A DNA stretch of 64,000 nucleotides from NCBI RefSeq assembly GCF_021869535.1, contig NW_026262690.1, positions 68,131,995 to 68,195,994 of the forward strand, read 5' to 3'. Made by a program: the position numbers and the translations under genes. This document shows, piece by piece, positions 55,159-64,000 of the stretch. The DNA comes from Mytilus californianus. Lineage: Eukaryota; Mollusca; Bivalvia; Mytilida; Mytilidae. Positions within the stretch are counted from its first letter, which is position 1. The number at the start of each line of letters is the position of its first letter. The notes under the pieces were generated by a model. That model worked only from the letters and a program-made list of their open reading frames with translations, did no database searches and was not told the DNA's origin.

Positions 55159-58100
55159 CTGAAAAATACAAAGTAAAATGCAATTATCGATGAGGAAATG
55201 TTATGGAAAATAAGTGAAAGTGGTATTGGACAGTATACAGACTCTGTGAGCCCTAACATACTATAATATTATTTATAAGAAAATAGAAAGTTGCTTGTGA
55301 AACAAGATTACAACAACCAATATCTTTGATTAAACTCAATATAAAATAATTGAATTGACACCAATTTTCCAGTGGACAGCTTGACAGAAAATACATAAGA
55401 TATCCAAGGAATATAGAGTAAACTGTTAGGTATAACAATCCAACAATGTAAACAGATGCATATCTATTTCTTGAAGTAAAAAAAAAAACAAGAACAGAGA
55501 TTCAATGCTGCAATGGCAAATATTTTACTTCCCGGGGTTCTTATAAAATCACGTAAATTCAACAAGAAATTTAGACATGAGAGCCCTTACAATTTTAACT
55601 CTGGTAAAAACTGTTGACCATCAATGATTATAAAACACCTCTGAAAAATTGCTGATATGAACCTTTGATGTACTTTTCCAAAAAATCAGACAAGAAATGT
55701 AAATGTGAGAGCATCAATATAAATTTACATTTCCAAGGGACATAACTCTGGTGAAAATGGACTTAAAACTCAAATGGCAGTGGTTTTATGAACATTTAAA
55801 CATATGGTAAAAATATAAAATTAAAACAAAATGAAAAAATCTTTAACCTATTCCATAATGGAAGGTGCAAAATCTCAATACCTTTGCAAACTTTGTGTAT
55901 AGTTCCAAGGATATGAGTTGAAGAAATTGAACAAAAAAAAATAGTACCAAAATGAGTTATTTTCCAAGTTTGGAATTTTGGGGAAAATTCCTCAAACCAT
56001 TCCATAATAGCAACTGCACAAATTCGGTATGTGTGCAATCTATTTCTTAAGTTTCATGGATCTAGATAAAAAACTGTAAGAGGAGTTGATTACAAAAAAT
56101 AGGCACTCCCTTTTTGTGTTGTGGCATGGGACAAAAAACACGGGAACATTTCACAAAATAAATTTGTCAATTTTTAAGTATTTGTTTTTGTTCTGAAAGG
56201 CTAAATTAATTATTCTTTCATGCAAAGTTCCTCCTTATCATCCTCCAATATCTACTTACTTTATGCTATCATTATGTGTTTTATATTCCATGATGGTGTT
56301 AGGAGGTAAATTCAGTATTCGTTTTAATGTGTCTCTGATTCTTGATGTAGTTACTTGGTCACAGGCAGTCCTGTTCCATAAAGCTAAAATATCTTCCTAC
56401 AAAACATATTCATCAAAGATCAAATGAAGCATAAATAGATGGGATTTTTTATCATTAAAGTTTATATACTATCATAAATACTTTTAAACGATTTCATGCA
56501 GGTATTTTTTTCTGTGTGTCACATGCAGTACTACATTAGGTCAGTCTTCATGAGTAACCACAGGCCGAGCAGCCCAGGCCTGTAAATTTGCTTTCGGACC
56601 TGTAAAAATAATTTCTATAGGCCAACAGAATCTAACTAAATGTTTCAAAAATTGAGCTCCAGGCCTGTAGATTTATAAGTTTATCATGGAGACTGTTAAG
56701 TACCGTAAAATACTTGAATTCATAAAAGTATGCAAGTGACTAAAAAACCCAAATAATTCCTTTTTCCAATCTTTTTTAATTAAATCATTATTGTTATCTG
56801 TTTTTTGTTCATATTTTTTAAATTTGAAGTTATTTATCCAATAACCATCATAAATAAAATTGTAAATTGTATATTTCACAGAATTAACTGGAGCATTTAT
56901 ACATTGTTCAATCAAGAGTTATAAATATAGATTTTATTTTTACCACTGCATATAGTATGATACAAAATTGCTCCTCTAGAGACTTTAAGTTGAATTTAAA
57001 ACATTTAAAAAACTGCTGAGAGGTGAAATATTATATTGCAAAAGATACAGTGGTGGGATTCCTTTCTCTAACGATTTTAGACAACATGTAGGCAAACTTT
57101 TTTTCAATGATCTGCAAAAGGATCAAGTTCTTCCTTATCTATGTGACTTCATCATTCATGGTTGCCATTTTTCAATAGCAAAATCAGAAGAAAGCAAAAA
57201 AATTGACATCATAATTGAATTTTCGCAATGAAGATCTGAGATCAAGCAAACCACATGTTGATTATATAAACAAATAAATCAATTGTTCAGAAAAAGCATA
57301 AATTGGCTAATAATGAGAGAAAACATTAATTACATTGCCCTTGATATCCAATAGGTACAGAGTTTCCATTACAATGCAGAGATAGATGCATAAGTGTAGG
57401 TCTTTCCACTTTTCCGTGGAAAGACCTTTTGATTTTGTTCTGATTATTACTCATTTAATATTTTTCTTCCACCAAATTTGTTTAGTGCGTGTAATTTTTG
57501 TTTCGCAACAGGTTGCTTAGATATTTGGTATATGTTATCGAACAGTTTCTACGCTTTTTATTAGACCCTGTTAAACCAAACAAATTCCTTTGTAAGACAC
57601 TCCCCAAACACTGTTTTTCTTGTGTGCACATCTCCTTCACAATCGTAAAAGAAATTGACAAATTCATTTGTCCAAATTACACGATAAATCCTCACGATGC
57701 CTCAATTAGTTTCAACCGAAGCAATACTTAGACTCCATATGAGAGGTATTTCCCCTTTTGTATATGATATCTAAATGTAACTCATGAACCATAACTAATA
57801 GAGCCCTAGATTATCTTGATTTGAAGTCCTTGGTCCACCTAAGCCATCTTAAGGCATCAGATGTGACTTGCGGTAAACCCGAAATGACTGATTTACTCCC
57901 TTATTTCACGGGAAAGTACATAGAAACCATATAGTTTATTAGTGTTTATGTTTTATAAATGTGATTTCAGGAATCAGTGCAAAGAAAGTTATCATATGAG
58001 CCTGGAAGTAGCAAATTATCTCCCTTATTTAAGGCAAAAGTATATAGAAATCATATATTTTTAAATCAGTGCAAAGTGAGCTACTAAAGACACAGGTAGT

Positions 58101-61100
58101 GACTTTCTGTAAACCGGAAATGGCAAATTATCTCCCTTATGTCACAGAAAAGTCCCTAGCAACCATAAATTTTTCAAATCAGTATAAAATATCCTTTCAT
58201 ATGCCATCAGAACTAAATTTTCTAAAGCAGATGTACCTTATAATTTCTTTTATTTCAAGTGAAAGTACATAAAAACCTCTTTTTTTTTTAATCAGTGTTT
58301 AGGCTACCTATTATCTAATAGGCATGATAGGTAGAGTGTTTATTTTGACCTTTTTTTATGTTTTTTTATCAAAAACACTTTAATGGATTAATATCATGTG
58401 GAAAAACCTTCAATTATTCTATGAACAATTTGGTTTTTAATTAGTATTTAAACTTATTATCACTTTTATTTATTTTTTGATTGGAATTTACCTGATATCT
58501 AATTGAGATCACTGCACCACATATTTCTTCTCCAACCATAAATTGTTCTCCTAACATGGCAAGAATTAAATTCTCCCAACATCTGGATCCTAATCCTTTC
58601 TTTAATCTAACAATCCATTTTCCGCCTTTATTATTTGCACTATCCTATAAAATTGTGTATTCACTAAATAAGCTAATTTTTGTGTAAAGATGGAATATCA
58701 AATATTGAGAATATTCACCAAGAGTTTTATGGCTGAAAGATAGCATAAATTGAAATTTTTACTACAAAAAGGGACAAAATTGTGTTTTTTGACACATATT
58801 AGAGAGCCAAATATATTGAAAACATGCAAGTACCAAGTAAATATTCACATACAAACATCACAGTATTTTAATTAGTATTTGCATGTGCTACGTATTTGCA
58901 TGTCCCAAAACTACGTGTAGTTGAAAATTGACCAAAATATATGCTTTTTTCACAAAAACACATAGAAGAGCTGATTCGGTGACATCACAAGTACATTAAT
59001 TAAGACGTCATTGATCATAAACTAATGTTGTATTATTACCTGAATGAAATGAAAATCTTGAATTAAAAGTTCAAATTTCACTGAATAGTTAGCCCTAATG
59101 TCCTTTCATTAAATCTAAAAAGATGTAGAAAGTTGTGTACATTTATATTTTATAACAACGTTATATGTAAAATTTCCTTCTGTCTATTTTGCCTTCAATG
59201 AAAAACAGTTTTTTTTCTCTCTCTGACATGTAGTCAGGAATTTATAACAAGTCAATATTGCAAGAGCAAATATAGTTCAAGCGTAGCATCAAGTATTCAT
59301 TTATTTGAAGTACGCATTTATAAAACAAGAACCAAAATCAACATAATTTAATTAATCTCAAAACAAGGTTGACCTGTAAATGACAAATATTTCTACCTGT
59401 ATGAGAAAGGTTTTTGGTATATGGATGCAAGGAAGATTTAAAACTGGTGTTATATTTTACAGGGATTTTAACTATTTTTAAATGAACTTCATACCTTTTT
59501 TTTTCTATATTTACATCAACGGGTTATACATGTATAAATCCATACCTCCCACATTGGCCTAATTCCTTCTTTAAAAAGATGATAATCACAATGTCCTGAG
59601 AGATCACTGGGTCTGACAAGATGACTGTAAATACCCCAAAACTGTTCAACCTACAAAAACAAAAAAAATATTCAATTCTATGCTCATTTAATTCAAGAGA
59701 ACTTGAAGCTTCAGATACACTGCAGCAATTTAATGAAATGATAATTATGATATCTGAATCATATTTTAGATGTTGCTTATAACATATGATAATGCTTGAG
59801 GTTGTACTGTATAAGTCCTTTTTGAACCAGATGTTCCTAAATATGTTGAGCACTTGGATTTCATTAACATATGTATATAATCATGTAGAGTAGACTTAAA
59901 AGTAACTCTTGGTGTTGATATTTTAAGAACCAGTGCTGGTGATTCTGGGTATTTTATTCTGATATATCTCTTAAAATATTCCATATGTATTATGTGACAG
60001 GATTGTAAATCAGCTATACTTCAATCACCCTGATAAACAGTGAATTTCTCAACACAAGCAAGAGGGATTTTTTTATGACTAAACCACCTTATGTGAACTG
60101 TACATATGCTTATGAGAGTAGCCAATTTTCTTTGTTTTAACAAATTTGCTGGTTTAAGCATACACTATTTCAAGGTCATTCATTTACTATTGTCAAACAT
60201 GTATGGACCCTATTTTGTACTTTACCATAATGTTGAATCTCTGAACAGGCTACCTTAAATGGTAACAGGGGGAAAATATAATTATCTTTCCTAAAAACAT
60301 TATTCGGACTCTGTGCCAGTAAGTCTTTGAACTAACTCCTAAATGTAGTGCTAACTTGAGAAGCAGCAAATACCAAATTTGACACAACTGGGGATATATA
60401 TATGATCTTATACCGGGTACATACAGTCAGAATTCTTTATCATTACAGTTTCAGATGAATTTTTCTTTATTAACTATAGTGGATAGTCAAATTGTAAATT
60501 GGATGCTTTTCAAAGCAATGTTGGTTTAGGTTTAAACATATTTTAATTGGAATAAATATATGCAAAAGGGATGAGAAACAAGATAATAAAACTTATAAAA
60601 GTCTTCTCCCAAAAGTCCTCAAAGATAAGCAATGTTGGTTTCACATTTTGTCAAGCCATGGCATTTTTATAGCTATTATATGGTATGGACTTTGTTTATT
60701 GTATAAAACCGTACAGTGACCTACCGTTATTTACAAACTTGTCCTTTGGTCTCTGGTAGATATATACTGATACCTACTTTAATAGCAGTTCTATGTTGTT
60801 TTAAAGATTTGAACTTACCGATGCAAATGTTCCAACTAATTTTAAATTTTGATCATAACTTGCAGAAGAAGATGTTTTTCCTTGAGATTTCCGAGAAAAC
60901 CATATTGCGTAGTTGAACTGTAATGGATGTTCTCCAGGCCCTGGTCTCTGAATGAAAATCATACATTTATAGATATGCTGCTGTTATCTTATTTAAACAG
61001 TTTCTTTCACATTCAAATTAAAATTTTAATGATAGAACTTTTTATCAACATCAACAATGCATAGATATACAAAATAATATATACCGGTACTGAAACTGGA

Positions 61101-63134
61101 TCAAATAAAGCAAGATTGAATTATGATAAGATGTGCTAGGAATTGTAAAATTTTTATTGACTTCCTTCGTAATACTCTTAAACAACAATTATAATTGTTG
61201 TAAATAAATATTTCAAAAAGGAAATTGTTTTATGAAGATTAACATTGTGCAAAAACTTCATGAAGATCCGTTTTAGTAAACCTCGGTTATGACAAATTAA
61301 TCATGGCAATAGCTTAGAATAATAGATATGTGTTTTAAAAAGGAAGATAATCTAATTGTCCCTTTTTTTGCATGAATTTCAAAATATTAGTTTTATCAAT
61401 TTGTCAAAATGAAAAGTTTCAATCATCATAAACTTTTTTTTGAAAACTTACTGGTGAAGGTCTAAGTTTAAATGGAGAATCTATTTCTTCTTGTTCATTT
61501 TTCTGTTCTGTTTGATCATCCTCACCACTATCTTCTTGTTTTAATCTACAATAAACAAATTAAGTCAAAATGGAAAGTGAATACTCATGTATCATACTTT
61601 TACTGTGTATTTTGAAATCCGTTTTTAAATGTAATTGTCCAGTACTCAGTACTTTTGTTGATGAATGTGGCAAAACTACAATAACTCTCAATAATTGCAC
61701 TTGTAAAAAAATTGACAATTGTACATTCCCCTCAATAAATAAATCATCCTATTGTTGATAAGTTCATAACTATCTCCACTCAAGGCTTTCTACCTTTGTT
61801 CTTAGCATGCTCATAGTGATACAGATAGTGAATTGAAAATTAATGTTTGAAATTGTTAGTGCAAATATTTACAATGTACCAAAAGACAAAAATGAAGGAT
61901 TAACTGAAGTGATTCCAGTAAGTACTACATTTTGTTTAACTCCAACACATATCCATGTGAAAGTCCATAGTTGGGAACCTTATCAGTGATTGTCTTATGT
62001 CAAATGATAATGTTTTTTTCATATTTACGATAATTTGGTTTTAATGGCATATCTTTGATAGTTTTAATTTATTCACAACTTGGATAAAAACCTGACGATT
62101 AAGAACTTGACATTTGTCTATAGTTGATTACCTCTAGATGTCTTTTGGTAATTTTTGTTGTTAGGTTAATGTATTATTGACATTTACTCCACATTTCGTT
62201 TCATTAATCCCATTTTACATTCATAAACCCTTTAGATGCAGTAGGGACGTATAATTGTATATCCTTTGTCGACAGGCCATGCTAGGGACATTGAGTTATT
62301 GTCCGAAAACTGGAAAATCCCCCTTTTTTTAATGAATAAAACCCCACAACTTGGAAACGAAAAATTTGTAATTTATAAAAAATGAAAGGGAGCTCACGTC
62401 AATAGATATAAACAATTCACCAAAGTTTTATGCAAATTAGTTAAAGCGTTTTTGAGTTAATGTCCGACATGTTGACGACGGACGGACAACGTTATACCAT
62501 AATACGTCCCGTAAACGGGCGTGTAAAAAATGGTCATCAAAATCCAAAAAAGATTTTATCTTTCTGAAAAACAAAATGCATTTAACTTTTATATATCTAG
62601 TGGATGCCAGGCCTTAAAACTTTTCCAACTGCACAGGTTAGTCTGTACTCAGAGTAGTTTTTGAGGTCTTAAACACAGCCATTTTTGTCCATTTGTTATG
62701 ATGAACCTTAAATGAAAAATACAAAGAAAAACATGCCAACTTTCCTACAAACTTCAAGGCAAAAGCATTAAATATGTGAACATCCTCAGTAGAAACCAGC
62801 ATAATGATATAAAAATTATGCTACACTTGGGCATGTAGTACATGTAGTAGTACATGTCTGAGAAAGCAATAAAATTATCTCAGCTAGTAAGGCAGTCATA
62901 CAATTTCAACCATTATAACAATGATATGCTTGAGATTTTGTTGTTATCAGGATACTGCAAAGTCTACTGTAGGTCTGGTCTAAACAGCTGTTGGCACATA
63001 TTTGACAGTTTTTTGTGATTGATATGATACACACACGAACAGAGAAAAGTACCATGGTCAGATATAATTATGACTTGAAGAAATGTAAAGATTATTGTTT
63101 TCAATAGTTTTGCCTTAAAATATAACCTGTTCAT
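55116..63134 (-). CDS. EIF4E2: eIF4E type 2 (4EHP), seven coding exons, 222 residues
   Basis: Exons (minus): 63134-63127, 61545-61452, 60947-60819, 59650-59546, 58644-58492, 56396-56260, 55158-55116; 669 bases, phases agree throughout. 4EHP binds the mRNA cap without eIF4G and represses translation with partners such as GIGYF2. Visible landmarks: acidic N terminus (LKQEDSGEDDQ), PGEHPLQFNYAIWFSRK, SYDQN with Tyr65 (type 2 enzymes have Tyr where eIF4E has Trp56), VEQFWGIYSHLVRPSDL, HLFKEGIRPMWE with the cap-stacking Trp111, GGKWIVRLKKGLGSRCWENL, LGEQFMVGEEICGAV, RIRDTLKRILNLPP and MEYKTHNDSIK. Human EIF4E2 is about 245 residues. The five middle exons are secure. The 8-base first coding exon (MN + split codon, weak donor AG|GTTATA) and the last exon (DNSSFRNTDIFMR) rest on phase, splice signals and position. 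Confidence 0.93.
55159..56259. other. EIF4E2 intron 6
   Basis: AT-rich; around 55540-56060 there are degenerate direct repeats with 'ttccaaggacat/ggatatgag', 'aacctattccataat' and 'ggaaaattcctcaaacc'. No exon. Confidence 0.5.
56260..56396 (-). CDS. EIF4E2: EIF4E2 exon 6
   Basis: Codes EDILALWNRTACDQVTTSRI to EYKTHNDSI plus AA. Acceptor TTTTGTAG|GAA, donor AA|GTAAGT. Read-through of the donor meets TAA immediately, giving a possible unspliced end at Lys209. Confidence 0.93.
57398..57427. repeat. Perfect hairpin, 12-bp stem
   Basis: AGGTCTTTCCAC (57398-57409) and GTGGAAAGACCT (57416-57427) around ttttcc. Probably the palindromic end of a dispersed element; a T-rich stretch follows. Confidence 0.75.
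57860..58300. repeat. Degenerate tandem repeats, about three to four units
   Basis: 'ctgtaaacc(c)g(g)aaatg', 'aaattatctcccttat', 'aaagtacatagaaa(c/t)cata' and 'aatcagtgcaaag' recur in this order. Spacing is roughly 100-140 bp with indels. Confidence 0.65.
58492..58644 (-). CDS. EIF4E2: EIF4E2 exon 5
   Basis: Codes DSANNKGGKWIVRLKKGLGS to ICGAVISIRYQ. Acceptor TTTTATAG|GAT, donor ATCAG|GTAAAT. Confidence 0.95.
58645..59545. other. EIF4E2 intron 4
   Basis: AT-rich, no exon or named repeat. Confidence 0.55.
59546..59650 (-). CDS. EIF4E2: EIF4E2 exon 4
   Basis: Codes VEQFWGIYSHLVRPSDLSGH to FKEGIRPMWE. Acceptor TTTTGTAG|GTT, donor GGGAG|GTATGG. Includes the cap-stacking Trp. Confidence 0.95.
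59651..60818. other. EIF4E2 intron 3
   Basis: AT-rich; holds a repeat A fragment near 60660-60765 and no exon. Confidence 0.55.
60660..60765 (+). repeat. Dispersed repeat A 5'-end fragment, diverged
   Basis: 'tttttatagctattatatgg', 'tatggactttgtttattgta' and 'cgtacagtgacctac', then 'cctttggtctctggtag', follow the order of 45115-45200. Confidence 0.65.
60819..60947 (-). CDS. EIF4E2: EIF4E2 exon 3
   Basis: Codes RPGPGEHPLQFNYAIWFSRK through LKLVGTFAS. Acceptor CATTCAG|AGA, donor GCATCG|GTAAGT. Confidence 0.95.
60948..61451. other. EIF4E2 intron 2
   Basis: AT-rich, no exon or repeat recognised. Confidence 0.55.
61452..61545 (-). CDS. EIF4E2: EIF4E2 exon 2
   Basis: Codes LKQEDSGEDDQTEQKNEQEE to LRPSP. 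Acceptor TATTGTAG|A, donor CACCA|GTAAGT. Acidic and poorly conserved, as in the family. Confidence 0.85.
61546..62240. other. EIF4E2 intron 1, part next to exon 2
   Basis: No exon on the minus strand. A 62-codon plus-strand frame (61570-61758) is discussed under rejected items. Confidence 0.5.
62243..62530. mobile_element. Element D, single-core relative of tandem-core elements
   Basis: It starts GGGACGTATAATTGTATATC. The tail reads 'gacgacggacggacaacg', 'ttataccataatacgtccc', then the hairpin CCCGTaaACGGG. The reverse complement of the tail (GGGACGTATTATGGTATAAC) matches the start at most positions, so they are inverted ends. 'ttattgtccgaaaactgg' in the body resembles the core of element C. 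One core unit only, no coding capacity. Confidence 0.7.
62531..63126. other. EIF4E2 intron 1, part next to exon 1
   Basis: AT-rich, no feature recognised. Confidence 0.45.
63127..63134 (-). CDS. EIF4E2: EIF4E2 exon 1, proposed 8-base coding part
   Basis: ATG AAC AG|GTTATA: two codons and two bases, phase 2, joining A TTA AAA to give MNRLKQEDSG, parallel to human MNNKFDALKDDDSG. The donor is not consensus, so an alternative first exon is possible. Confidence 0.5.
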
Positions 63135-63480
63135 CCCGGTGACCGTTCTGCTTTCGACTGTTCAAAAGTTGCACGTGTTTGGGCAAATTGATGACGTCAA
63201 AATTATGCCTTTTGCCGGACAAAAATTGACCCTACGGAAAAATGTGTCATTTGCTTTGTCAAGTGTCTTATGATTAACTAAAGGACCTTTAAATATAATT
63301 GGTTCGTTATGAATTTATGCATGTTCTACGTACGCATCAAATTTGTTGTTCATGATGAGTTTGTTTTGATTTTATTGACATTCACTTCCGGTTTCTGTTT
63401 CTTGTATGCGAAAGTGTATTCGATTGGTTCACAAATTTTGCACACTCTATCAGCATAATTTATTGGTCAAATAATTCAGC
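63135..63480. promoter_or_regulatory. Bidirectional promoter between EIF4E2 and a probable MED4
   Basis: 346 bases separate the two start codons. TGACGTCA, a perfect CRE palindrome, lies at 63192-63199; CACGTG (E-box) at about 63171-63176; and ACTTCCGGT (ETS/GABP type, minus-strand core CCGGAAGT) at about 63386-63394. Such motifs are typical of TATA-less divergent housekeeping promoters. Motif identity is seen; function is inferred. Confidence 0.6.
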
Positions 63481-63548
63481 ATGGCTTCCTCCATCAGCAC
63501 TAAACAAAAACTTTTACAACAAATTGATGATGTTGAGCTTATATCTAA
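63481..63548 (+). CDS. MED4: Probable first coding exon of Mediator subunit 4
   Basis: ATG at 63481 gives MASSISTKQKLLQQIDDVEL and ISK up to the donor AA|GTAATT (phase 2). This resembles the N terminus of MED4 (in human, a Thr-Arg-Glu-Arg-Leu-Leu helix followed by Leu-Glu-x-Leu-Ser-Arg-Glu-Leu). MED4 belongs to the Mediator middle module in the nucleus. Only 22 codons are visible and the rest would lie beyond the window, so other short helical starts could fit. The divergent promoter position supports a real first exon. Confidence 0.5.
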
Positions 63549-64000
63549 GTAATTTCACAAATAGTTTAACTGTCATTTCACATGTTTGAAACACCAAATT
63601 AAATGCATGATCTAGACCATGTTATGTCATGTAAAAAAGGCAACTTCAGGCTTTTTTCCTACCAAACTTGTAAAACCTGGAAAACTGTCATGACTGTGGT
63701 ATTGTCTATTCAGTCTAAACTAGACACAGACATGTAGAAGGAGGGAAAATAGTGAGAGGTTTACCAATTTTATAAAATCAGAACTTTTATATGCAAGACA
63801 GTGTGGAAAACTTGGCTATGTATAATTTATTGTATTCAGAATTACTGTGCATTCTGGTGTATCTGCGCGCCTAAGACCTTTGGCTTTCCTTGGTAATCTC
63901 ATAAAACCAATAATCGTAAAATATTGTGTGAACCTGGGAACAGTATATATTATATATATGTTCCTGTGTGAACAAATTCATAACAAACTGTAATTTCATG
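63549..64000. other. Start of the intron of the probable MED4 gene
   Basis: No second exon recognised before the window ends; AT-rich. Confidence 0.4.

Larger units (their letters stand above)
56397..58491. other. EIF4E2 intron 5
   Basis: Contains a perfect hairpin at 57398-57427 and degenerate tandem repeats at 57860-58300; otherwise AT-rich without exons. Confidence 0.55.

Noticed and set aside
59524-59853. 109-codon minus-strand frame taken as a single gene
   Set aside because: Only 59546-59650 is coding (EIF4E2 exon 4, in a different frame); the rest is intron.
61570-61758. 62-codon plus-strand frame with a hydrophobic start and several cysteines, resembling a small secreted peptide
   Set aside because: It lies in EIF4E2 intron 1 on the opposite strand. 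I see no splice context, promoter or poly(A) signal, and its length is within chance for this composition. Transcript data could revive it.

Overview
This window is nuclear DNA from an animal. It is AT-rich, its genes are split by introns with GT..AG borders, and it is crowded with dispersed repeats. Several repeats (the family carrying a 'tctcattggcaatcataccac' type string, the 'ggtaaatccagaaaag' family, and elements with ~150-165 bp tandem cores) are ones I associate with marine mussels (Mytilus and relatives). The species call is therefore inference; the four recognised or proposed orthologues fit any bilaterian.

Layout. 1-15639 is an essentially perfect tandem array of a 1367-bp unit (about 11.4 copies, running off the left edge). 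Each unit carries a ~470-bp MITE-like element with 18-bp inverted ends, and the array stops at one of those ends. 16283-17772 (minus) is a three-exon gene of unknown function; its predicted 286-residue protein shows four degenerate repeats about 45 residues apart. 18000-26000 is a repeat-rich gap with two opposed reverse-transcriptase remnants, one of them split by a nested element with a 5-bp target duplication.

29998-48303 (minus) is AMMECR1: five coding exons, all phase-consistent, 231 residues. Its 11-kb third intron holds a second tandem array (539-bp unit, ~7.4 copies), a TA-flanked MITE and a large tandem-core element; its first intron holds further nested elements. 50252-51286 (plus) is WDR53 with an intronless coding region, head-to-head with AMMECR1; a 391-bp element with a 9-bp target duplication sits in the shared upstream region. 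55116-63134 (minus) is EIF4E2 (4EHP, the cap-binding translational repressor), seven proposed coding exons, 222 residues. It is head-to-head with what looks like the first coding exon of MED4 (63481-63548, plus) across a 346-bp gap with a perfect CRE palindrome and an ETS-type site.

The genes are unrelated housekeeping functions (an AMMECR1-domain protein, a WD40 protein, a cap-binding repressor, a probable Mediator subunit) and not a pathway. The most unusual content is the repeat biology: two tandem arrays with sharp, element-associated edges, and several distinct non-autonomous elements that share one layout (head, ~150-165 bp tandem core, short microsatellite, palindromic tail). I saw no tRNA, rRNA, CRISPR array or prokaryotic operon.
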